NCBI GenBank assembly: GCA_947172415.1
Contig: OX359193.1
Span: 4,954,501 to 5,018,500, forward strand
Direction of reading: 5' to 3'
Source of the DNA: Chondrosia reniformis
Lineage: Eukaryota > Porifera > Demospongiae > Chondrillida > Chondrillidae
DNA length: 64,000 bases
Under the pieces are notes generated by a model that saw only the letters and a program-made list of their open reading frames with translations, was not told the origin of the DNA and searched no databases. The position numbers and the translations under genes are program-made. Shown here in pieces: positions 55,300-64,000 of the stretch (positions within the stretch are counted from its first letter, which is position 1; the number at the start of each line of letters is the position of its first letter).

Positions 55300-55789
55300 C
55301 CTCTTACCTGCCGATGACCATTATATTGGCTCGAAATTCTTAAGACCCTTAACCGCCCCAACGTTAAAAAATCATACAATAACTTCGAGATTTATATATA
55401 TCGATAGCGCTTAAACATTAGAATCTTCGTCTAAAATATTATAGGTTTAAACCATAGTATAACTATACTATTAAAGAAACAAATTTACATTGTAGGTATA
55501 CAGATTACGCAAGTGTTAACTGAAAAATTCAAAGTTTACGGAAAATTTTCAGTTATACAAATTTTAAAAATGGCTGTTTAACAGGAAAACTTGTTTCCTT
55601 AGCGGTTTTTAGTTGTACAGTATTGTTGCCCTTAATAACCTGAGCGAAGGAAATTTGGAGGATTTTTAAAATATTTGCAGGTGAAAATGGACCTTTAAAA
55701 GGTAACAGTAGACGGTTTTTACTTTCGAGCCATTAAAATGGTCATCATCTGGGGGGTGGCGTTTACACTTTAACGCGGCGGTTAAAAGG
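55300..55789. mobile_element. piggyBac-type MITE
   Basis: 490 bp flanked by TTAA on both sides (55,296-55,299; 55,790-55,793), the piggyBac target duplication. Ends are inverted: CCTCTTACCTGCC at left, complement of CCTTTTAACCGCC at right; both then have GATGACCATT...ATGGCTCGAAA or near. No transposase. An inverted partial copy lies at about 59,775-60,151. Confidence 0.75.
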
Positions 55790-55793
55790 TTAA

Positions 55794-57024
55794 TTGAATT
55801 ACATGGCGTTAGGCAGGCCCTTATAACCAACCCCTTCAAAGTACGAGCTAAAAAGGTTGTGGGGCTGCGGCAGCCCCTAAAGATCCATTTTAAGGTAGTA
55901 GGTATGGTTAAACTGATCAAATCAAACTTGCACGATTTTTGGTGCAGATATTTGGTTATGGGTCTCATTCACATTCACAAAGTTTTATGCCGATCACGAA
56001 TAGTTTGCAAGAATTATAGAAGAAAAAACATTTAATCTGTGCGAAATTTCAAGTGTAATAACTGATTAATTGATGGGCGCTATTACCTAACAACTATTGC
56101 TATGCGCAGGTATTCCCAAAGATTAAGATGCTAGCGGGAGGTTAGCTGTTGAAGTTTGAGATACGCCTGCTGGATCACTGGACTGCAATGATCAGTTGTT
56201 CCGTGCTTAGCAGGAATGTAAACATAAGATGTGTTAGTTGGCGATAGGTGTGAGGTGTGAGGTGTGAAATAAGGTGTGAAACCACAGCTCTTCAAGCCAC
56301 CAATTAAGGTGGCTTGAATAACTTTCTTGCTTCGGTGTATTGTGGGTGATCACTGTGGTCGCCAAGCTTGAAAGGTACCTGAATGCGTGTTATAGAAGCG
56401 TCTCCTAGTGTTGGGTTAGGTAGTGCGCATTAAATCCTCTAAGAAGGCCTCCTCTGGCATTGTACTGTCTGATATCAAGGTGTTGCTGAGCTATCTAGTC
56501 TGTAACGTTACTAACGAATCAAACGCGGCTTGGTTCATCAGAATGCACATGGAAATGCTCAAAAATGATGGGAGGCCACTTAGAAAATCGCACGTGCAGA
56601 TAAGTTATCACAACTTTCGCAACTTTTATATGAAAAGTAAATAACTTGGCCATGAAAGAGAAAATGGAGGTGGCCTCCAATAGGATTGTGCACACATGTT
56701 TGTAGATTATATATGCCTAGTTTGGTTTTTCACAGCCAAACTAGATAGAGTTTTCCTGAAGGTACTTGAGTTTTTCTGAGGAGATATTTTTTGATTTAAA
56801 ATTACATTATTGCAATAACGGAAATGTCAATCAACTTAAGGAGAAGTATCTTAAACAGCAGTGTTGCTTAGTGGTTCATCTCCTACTTCAGGAAGCAGCA
56901 GATAACGTTGCGAAATTTTACTAGAATAATCATAATTATAAAATCTTTGCTCAGTGGTCACCAGTAACAAGCAATCAGAGATATAAGGTGGACTATTAAA
57001 TTTAACTCGTCATATACCGTAACA
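55794..57024. other. Unassigned stretch
   Basis: No gene recognised. Includes GAGGTGT simple repetition near 56,250-56,280 and a 73-codon frame at 56,423 of unknown nature. Confidence 0.4.
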
Positions 57025-57170
57025 AAGAATAATCGATCAAGTCACGTACCTTCCACATGACCTTCCTACGCATTTAACTGTAAGACACCATTATATAAAC
57101 AAATTCTTTAAAAACCACAAAACGCCCCTTTTTGTGTGCAAATTGCACATGTTCTACCTGCGTAGCATAT
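57025..57170 (-). pseudogene. piggyBac transposase 3'-end fragment
   Basis: Closely matches 61,490-61,635, the C-terminal coding end and 3' flank of the piggyBac remnant (shared TCACGTACCTT, ACAAAACGCCCCTTTTTGTG). The minus frame gives CTQKGAFCGF then a stop. An isolated fragment of a second copy. Confidence 0.6.
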
Positions 57171-57401
57171 GTACATTATATACATAAATGAAAATAACGT
57201 GTATCACAATCAAACAGGTGTGAGTTCAAATCCAAACTGGCAAACAGCTACCAAAATAAAAATTGAAATGGTACAACTAGGAAAAAATGGCTGTAAGATA
57301 TCAAAGGAATACAAAAGCTTAACATCAGAATTAAAAAAAGTCACCATTCTGCTGACAAAGCTTTTAGTATTGTAACATTGAATGTGATAGACCATGAATA
57401 C

Positions 57402-57735
57402 TTCCGTAGTTCTTATTCTGAGCTACCTTGGACCAAGATAAAAGAGATGTTGAGATTATCTTTGGAAAATCAGTTTGGCTTGGCTTTAACTAGAACCGGG
57501 AGACCATTGGATTATACTAAAGATACCAAGGAAACTATTAGAGAACAGGGAGACCAATACCATTGAAGACTATGGAGACTGAATAATTTCCCTTCAGAAC
57601 ACGGCAGCCATTTTTGTTAAAAATGGTGTCTCAAAATTCCTACTTGTCTTTTAGTCTAATTCTACTGGCGTCATATAAGCAACTTATATTTATGAGTTAT
57701 AAATTCTTTGCAAGTTTAATTTAACTGTATAGTTT
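57402..57735 (+). repeat. 'SELPWTEMKD' repeat unit b (5' truncated)
   Basis: Starts inside the SYSELPWTKIKE segment and runs through the GAGACCA-rich part and the AAAATGGTGTCTC segment to TTTGCAAGTTTAA. Confidence 0.7.
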
Positions 57736-57739
57736 TACT

Positions 57740-58268
57740 TTGTTAGTATCAATGCATGACAAGGAACAGCTAATCCGTGACAAGCAACAGCTAATAACTG
57801 AAAGGGAAGATCTGTTTTTGAATTTAATCTACATAATTCCTCCAAAATGCTTTTGTCTACACAACAATAAACCCAAGGCACTTTCAACCACAGCTATTTC
57901 TTATTCTGAGCTACCTTGGACCGAGATGAAAGACATGTTGAAATTATGTTTAGAAAATCACATTGGCTTGGCTTTAGAACCGGGAGACCATTGGATTCCA
58001 TTGCAGACCAGGTTTACCATGGATACCAGGGAAACTCTTAGACAAAGAAGACCAGGGAGAGCATTTGAGACCATTGGAGACCAGGGAGACCAATACCATT
58101 GAAGACCATTGAGACTGAATAATTTCACTTCAAACACGGCAGCCATTTTTGTTAAAAATGGTGTCTCAAAATTCTTATTTGTATTTTAGTGTAATTTTCC
58201 TGGCATCATCTACTTTTAAGCCACTCATAGTTATGAGTAATAAAGTTTGTAAAGTCTTTGCAAGTTTA
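57740..58268 (+). repeat. 'SELPWTEMKD' repeat unit c (longest, with 120-codon frame)
   Basis: The most complete unit. An open frame at 57,740-58,102 reads KEQLIRDKQQLITERED (coiled-coil-like), then IIPPKCFCLHNNKPKA, SYSELPWTEMKDML, PGDHW and GDQGDQYH. It could be a relic of a protein-coding repeat or of an element's ORF. The other units contain partial versions of the same frame. Confidence 0.65.
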
Positions 58269-58720
58269 ACTTGTTAGTATCAATGTTTTTGAATTTAATA
58301 TACATAATCCCTCCGAAATGTCTTTATCTACACCAACAATAAACCCAAGGCACCTTCAACCACAGCTAGTTCTTTGTCTGAGCTACCTTGGACCAAGATA
58401 AAAGACATGTTGAGATTATCTCTGGAAAATCACATTTGCTTGGCTGTAACTAGAACCTGGAGACCAATGGATTCCATTGTAGACCACATATACTATGGAT
58501 ACCAGGAAAACTATTAGAGACCAGGGAGAGCAGGGAGAGCATTTAAGACCACTGGAGACCAGGGAGACCAATACCATTGAAGACCATTGAGACTGAATAA
58601 TTTCACTTCAGACACGGCAGCCATTTTGGTTAAAAATGGTGTCTCAAAATTCCTCCTTGTATTTTAATCTAATTCTACTAGTGTCATTTACGTTTAAGCT
58701 CATAGTTTCCAAGTTATCTG
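58269..58720 (+). repeat. 'SELPWTEMKD' repeat unit d
   Basis: Directly follows unit c, sharing all landmarks (IIPPKCLYLH-type segment with changes, ELPWTKIKD, GAGACCA run, AAAATGGTGTCTC). Its frame is broken by small indels. Confidence 0.65.
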
Positions 58721-58989
58721 TGTATACCCAACTCATCCAAATCACAACTTGCTACTTATATGCACAGTCAGATGTTTTATCAAGACATGATGAGTCATTA
58801 TGGTTAAGATTTCATTCTATATGTCAGCAGATGTGTATTTACTTGTCTTCTACTCCAAACAACCTTCCACTCTGGGATTGTACATCCTCACCTCAACCTT
58901 TTCTCCCTGGAAACTTGATATTGGACAAAATCTACGAAAAACACTGTTGGGCATCAAGCTTCTCACGTTTGTGCTGGGCTTAAAGGCTT

Positions 58990-59384
58990 CCTGCTACATC
59001 ACGTGTGATAGCTGGTAAAGTGATGACTTCGAGCACAGCTTCCTAATGACACTTGTCTTCTTCATGGTTTGCATACTTCATAACAGCATCTTTCTAGTTG
59101 CTAAACCCACAGGATAAAGGCCTGTTCAGCATTAGCAGACCATTGTAGCTTCCCTCTTTATTGGCCTTTAAACAAGTGAAACAATACACCACATCTTTAA
59201 ACTCATCATAGTGCAACCATGGCCATCTTTTGAACCACAAGGGCTTAAAACTGCACCGAACAACCTTTGTTTTTCCGAAGTTGCATTTATGGAAGGAGAA
59301 GGTGATGGGTTGATGGGTTATGTCTGCTCCAAACGATGTACCACAGGCACTGCTTTGAATTTCTGAACTTGAAGAGGAGGCCAT
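58990..59384 (-). pseudogene. hAT-type (TTF zinc-finger) transposase N-terminal fragment
   Basis: Minus frame from 59,384: ITHQPITFSFHKCNFGKTKV, then FKPLWFKRWPWLHYDEFKDV, YCFTCLKANKEGS and GFSN, matching the TTF-type zinc-finger N-terminus of hAT-family proteins (WPWLHYDE, CxxC). A stop follows GFSN; the same frame resumes KDAVMKYANHEEDKCH then stops again. Only the N-terminal region remains. Confidence 0.65.
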
Positions 59385-59654
59385 TGCAACTGATCGCTTT
59401 TTCTGTTTTGTTTGGTAGATATACGTGGACAGGCAATGTGATTGTTATACGTGATTATAAACTGTACAGCACTGATTGCACAGGAGTTCAAGAAATTGGA
59501 GGTTACAAGTCGTTCGAATGTGAAGAAAGCCTTTTCCGGTCCTGTTGACTGAGATAAGAGTCAGAATGCAATATAATGGAGATCAATAGAATGTATGGAA
59601 GCACTGAATAAAAGTGGGGCGGCCATGGCCACTGTGGCTGCTACAGTTGCGATG

Positions 59655-59745
59655 CCTCTGAAATGTCCTTATCCATACACCAATAAACCCAAGGCACCTT
59701 CAACCACAGCTAGTTCTTATTCTGAGCTAGATTTGGAGTAATGTT
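59655..59745 (+). repeat. 'SELPWTEMKD' repeat fragment e
   Basis: Only the NNKPKALSTT-to-SYSEL part of the unit (ACCAATAAACCCAAGGCACC to TATTCTGAGCTA), broken off before the PWTEMKD segment. Confidence 0.6.
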
Positions 59746-59774
59746 GAGAAAATCACATTGCCTTAGAAATTTCA

Positions 59775-60151
59775 ACCTTTCAAAGGTCTATTCTCACCTT
59801 TAATAAATGTAAAATCCTCCAAATAACCTTTGCTGAAGTTATTAATAGCAACAAATACTAAAAAAAACACAAAGCGCTAAGTAAATAGGGCCTCCTTTTG
59901 GACGGCCATTTTAAAACTTTGCATTTTTCCGTTAACGGTTGCTTAATTTGTATACCTATAATATAAAAATCTTCCTGTTATAATACAGTTATACTATGGT
60001 TTAAACCTATAATATTTTATACGAAGATTCTCATAAATAAGCGCTATCGATACGTATAAATTTCGAAGAAATCAAACGATTATTTAACTTTGCGGCTGTT
60101 AACAGCCTAAACAATTTCAAGCCATTATAGTGGCTATCGGTCGGTAAGGGG
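59775..60151. mobile_element. piggyBac-type MITE, inverted and truncated copy
   Basis: The reverse complement of 55,300-55,700 at lower identity: TATAGGTTTAAACCATAGTA, CGATAGCGCTTA and the terminal CCCCTTACCGACCGATAGCC are shared. Its outer end abuts TTAA (60,152-60,155). The inner end is ragged. Confidence 0.65.
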
Positions 60152-60155
60152 TTAA

Positions 60156-61489
60156 TTTTGGTGGTTCTCCCGATATGACCAAATATTTTTCATTAGCATC
60201 AGATTCTTCATCAGGTGTGAGTGCCTTGTTGCCAGAGTCTGGTGGTGTCAAATATTCTGCTGGCACTAACATTCTGGGGTTAGAATCATTGCTAAAATGC
60301 CCCTTAAGCATCCTTTTCCCGTGGCACTTACCATTCCGCTTTAATCTTTTCTGCCTTAATTGTTGCAATGTTTTAGGGTGGTGATAGAATTGCATGCTAC
60401 AGAAAGTGATGATGGAGTGAATGTATATATTTGCCAGTGCACATGTGCATATTTATATACATATAGTAAAGAATTGCAACTTATATACATATCAGGAAGT
60501 ACGGCAGTACTCTCTAAGTAGTGATGGCCGAAAAAACATGGCCGCCCTATCCAATGTATTATCAATTAACACCTCATAAATCAACAGCGATTGGATTTTT
60601 TGTTGTATTCCAGTGTTTGCAGTCGTTTTTGCATGCTTTCTAAACGCTAAAACATGTTTCGATGCTCTACAACCTTCACAAAGTGGTTAAACCAAAATAG
60701 GCCAAATTTTAAAATTCCTCATTTTTTCTTCTTTTTTCAAATGAGCTAGCACTAACATGTTACTACTAGAAGACCTAAAGGTAGACTTACGTAATATGTC
60801 CTACTTGTGTCTATAGTTATGCTGAGTCTGTTTTACCTGTACAAGCAAGATTACTAATAGATTTATAATTAATTCATAAAAGTTAATTGGACCTACATTC
60901 CTTTCATAAAATTAAATTTCATCATGTGTCTTAGTTAACACCTTATTTAACTTTTGGCGCCAAAATAGTGTATATAAGGCCCCTAGATTTAGCATAGTGA
61001 GCCAAGGATTCATAGAAGATCAAGATAAAGAAAAAGACAAAGACTCCCAGGATCACTGATGAAGGGTGGAATTCCCAGAAACGGCTGTCTGACCCAGTGG
61101 AGAAGAAGATGAAAGAAGGGAAAAGAAGGAAGAAAAGACTCCTGTATCTTCATCTAAAGCTCTCTTTAGGTTTAGTTCCCTTTAGGCTCTTTTCACAGAA
61201 TAGGCATATAGCATGTAGGAAAATGGTATCTTAGATTTTTCATGTGAACTTACGCAGGTCATGAATGTTTCCGAACTAGGGAATAGGCTACCCTAGATTT
61301 CAACAACATGCTTTATCCGAAGCATATTACTTTTGAAGGTGCCAAATTTAGGGCCTCTTCGAACGCCATTTTTAATTAAGTTTCAAATTCTCTGTATATA
61401 AATAAGTAACTCAAGTCAGAAATATTTGTGGTACTGCCACCCCCCGTGATCGAATTACTTAGTTGCTTTGCAGGGCCTATAATAATTTT
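60156..61489. other. Mostly unassigned, with one dispersed repeat
   Basis: About 61,020-61,170 is the clearest copy of a repeat also seen at 22,120-22,240 and (opposite strand) 24,126-24,290. It contains CTGATGA (61,056-61,062), a GGG...CCC stem, then GAAAC. No gene recognised in the remainder. Confidence 0.5.
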
Positions 61490-61540
61490 ATTCATCAAAA
61501 CAAATCATCGATTAAGTCACGTACCTTGCACATGACCAAC

Positions 61541-62893
61541 CTACGCATTTAATTGTGAGACACCGTTATATAAACGAATTCTTTTAAAACCACAAAACGC
61601 CCCTTTTTGTGTGCGATTTGCACATGTTATACCTGTGGTTAGTGTGTTGAGGAAAGCAACACATATTTTGTCCTTCCAAACTAAACATTCAACCTCGTTT
61701 CCTGATGCTTCTATGATGATGGATTTACTCTGACCACGAGCAAGGGTTTTGTTGAATTCTTTGACATTCAGCTGCTTTGGCCACAACTTTCTCTTTGTTT
61801 GGGTTGTGGCAACACAAAGGATATTCTTTGACAGCAGAGATGATAGCAGGTCCACACTGGAAAAGTAGTTATCAATGTAGAGATTGTAACCTTTGTTAAG
61901 GAAAGGCTCTGAAAGTGCTGCACTACTTTTCCACCAAGACCATATTCGGTTGAACCTTCTTTGGCGCATTAAAATTTGTAATATATCCATTGTGTGAATC
62001 ACACATTGTCCATAGCTTGAAGCCTCTCTTAGTCGGCTTGAGTGGTACGTACTGCTTGAGTGCTGTTCTGCCCTTAAATGCAACCATTCCTTCATCAATG
62101 CTGCATTCCTTATGTGGGTGGTAGGAGTTTAGACATCTTTCTTTAGTTGTATTTATAAGTGGTCTTACTTTATGTAAACGATCATAGCCTGGCTGATCCC
62201 TAGGAATGGCTGTAAAATTGTTGTTCAGATGTTAAGTGCTACGAAGAACTAGGAAACACTTAAAAGGCATACCAACCGTGATCCCTATAACACCCAAAAG
62301 GGGATCTGTGGACCAATAGTCCCTCAATTCTGGATCCCCATTACAATTTGTATGCCAAGAAAATGAGCTATTTCATTTTCAGAGGTGTCGTGCCATTTAT
62401 AGCTCTCTGCAGGTGGTTTCTGAGAAGCATACAGATTAGTCTGGGTGGTTATTTCTTCAATAGTCCTCTTTCCAAAAATGAGAAGAAAGTAATCCAGTGC
62501 TGTTGCCTCTTGTGCTGACAATCTTATTGCAGGACCAACTGACTTGTTGAACTGAGATGTCAATGTACCGGCATTGTCAGATTCCCCACTGAGTGAAGAA
62601 TCATGAGAAGGAGATCTAGGCTGTTGAATTGGGATTGATGTTTGTGGTATTCTAGTCACTGACTGATCTTCTTGGCAAGAAATTGAATCCATCTGTCGAT
62701 GTTCAGTGATTTCATCATCAGTAAATTCATAGTTCTCATCTATGTTGTTTTGTGCATCTTCCAAGGCATCCCTTCTTAGTGAAAGTCTTTGGCTCATGGT
62801 ATCATCATCACTGTCATAGTCACTGTGATCAGAGTTTTCCCAGTCAGAATTCATTTGCTTAACTACACTACTCATATTCAGCTGAGCTGCCAT
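61541..62893 (-). pseudogene. piggyBac transposase pseudogene
   Basis: N-terminal half from the Met at 62,893: acidic region (DYDSDDDTMSQRLSLRRDA), then VGPAIRLSAQEATALDYFL and EIAHFLGIQIVMGIQN. It continues at about 62,340-62,240 in shifted frames with ELRDYWSTDPLLGV and GMPFKCFLVL. The C-terminal half at 61,541-62,098 includes GYNLYIDNYFSS, the metal-binding Asp region of piggyBac transposases, and ATTQTKRKLWPKQL. At least one frameshift and one stop separate the halves. The C-terminal zinc-binding motif is only partly recognisable. An outer TTAA with CCCTTTGC end at 63,430-63,433 probably marks the element's 5' terminus. Confidence 0.75.
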
Positions 62894-62992
62894 GGTTTCT
62901 ATATATGGTATGAATTTGTGTTTGTTTGTAAACATTGACAAATTAATCATAACGGCGTGATACAAATTTCGAATGATTATTAAATTAATCAA

Positions 62993-64000
62993 GAATGGAC
63001 CAGCAATGAATTGCGTTGTAAAACACTGACTGTATAGATCGAAATTGAAGTTTTTGTTTACCGATTTTAGTCGGCCCCATAAGCGACTTATATATACAAG
63101 GGCATTGCGTGATTCATGGCATTAAATGTCTTTTATAACGGCATTAGAAGGACAAAGGTACCGTGAGTGGTATGGGCCATCTTACAGTACATTTTTACAA
63201 TGTCCTTGATTACGATAAAATAACAATCGGAAATTGTTATAAAAACATCGTAAAGCTCTTAATCGTTACCTATTTTATCTTCGAACTTATTTTAATTCAA
63301 TAATTATTCATTGAAATCGTAGTCTTCCTTCTAAATTGGTTATTTCGGATTGAAATAACTTTGAGCCACTTTTGTGGCTCAAGAATCTTAACAGCATAGC
63401 GCAAGGAAAAAACAGGAATAGCAAAGGGTTAAATTCATTAAATTGTTGGTCATTATTAGGAAGCTTCTTGTATACTAGCCGAATTGCTTTCTGAGAAAAC
63501 AGAGGCATTAAATAAGTATTTTACATTTTTCTGTTCATACTAACATAGTGTGTTATTATATAAATAGGCACTTTATTAGTTAACAGTTTTCAGTTACCGG
63601 CTGATAGATCTGAGCTGTACTACATAGACTTCTTTGGCCTTTGTCTTGGTGTTTTAGGGCTGCTGTTAGATGTACAGTCATGATCAGTTGCCGCAGGAGA
63701 GGCTTCAGCTGGTGGATTGTTATTGAGCTTGGCTTGTATGTCTTGAAATTTTCTTTTAAACCAGTGAGCTCCTCAGTTTTGTTTTTGATTGTTGAACTAA
63801 GTTGTCTTATATACAACTATGTACATTGCATACAATATATTAGAGCTATATACTGCATATGGCATGTGCTATCACAGGATGAAAGAATAGGTGTACAGTT
63901 GGTTTCAATATTAGTGGAAACCACTGAAACCTACAAGTTGGTGAAGTTATCAGACTGACTATATATAAGTTACAGAATTAAGTGGATACTTGGCAGAAAC
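62993..64000. other. piggyBac 5' flank and unassigned end of window
   Basis: 63,340-63,433 carries a GAGCCACTTTTGTGGCTC subterminal palindrome and the terminal TTAA. From 63,434 to the end I see no gene; the two overlapping frames on opposite strands near 63,580-63,958 have no recognisable homology. Confidence 0.45.

Noticed and set aside
63580..63958. Possible gene at the right edge
   Set aside because: Overlapping frames on opposite strands, no domain similarity and no splice structure I can support.

Overview
This window is animal nuclear DNA: AT-rich, with short GT-AG introns and no prokaryotic signals. It is most probably from a sponge, probably a demosponge. The reasons are a giant multi-SRCR/EGF adhesion receptor, a short-chain collagen-like secreted protein of a type I associate with sponges and cnidarians, compact genes and many decayed transposons. 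The species cannot be fixed from the sequence.

Layout. (1) 1-5.7 kb is a decayed copy of a segment that recurs in the same order and orientation at 23.3-32.7 kb. It holds the 3' end of an SRCR/GAIN receptor paralogue (+), a broken TMEM45-like gene (-) and a gutted MTO1 copy (-). (2) 6,254-23,861 (+) is the centrepiece, a gene I resolve into 38 exons (9,339 nt, 3,112 aa). It encodes a signal peptide, 15 SRCR and 12 EGF-like domains built largely from three near-identical exon cassettes, a 613-residue Ser/Thr-rich region with twelve 43-residue repeats, then hormone-receptor-like, GAIN and GPS domains as in adhesion GPCRs. It ends in ONE transmembrane helix and a short tail instead of a seven-helix bundle. 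(3) 25,194-26,306 (-) is an intact intronless TMEM45-like gene. (4) 28,308-37,145 (-) is a complete 19-exon MTO1 gene (mitochondrial tRNA modification; 664 aa). One of its introns hosts an intronless collagen-like gene (34,307-35,398, -). (5) 37,226-41,429 (-) is an RSRC2-like SR-protein gene of 6 exons, 80 bp downstream of which (in its own transcription direction) MTO1 begins. (6) 41.4-64 kb is a transposon graveyard: two copies of a DDE-transposase element, a 601-bp palindromic element containing a second palindrome, an IS1595/ISXO2-like transposase, a Ty3/gypsy-like remnant, an EnSpm/tnp2-like remnant, an unnamed repeat family in several copies, piggyBac-type MITEs in opposite orientation, a hAT-like fragment and a broken piggyBac transposase.

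How the genes relate. The receptor, TMEM45-like and MTO1 genes were copied as one block. Functional integrity survives at the right-hand copy for TMEM45 and MTO1. For the receptor both copies keep an intact C-terminus, so two receptor genes probably lie in tandem, the other extending left of the window. MTO1 and RSRC2 are housekeeping genes. The receptor is the gene likely to have lineage-specific cell-surface roles (adhesion, self/non-self or microbe recognition); that role is inference from domains only.
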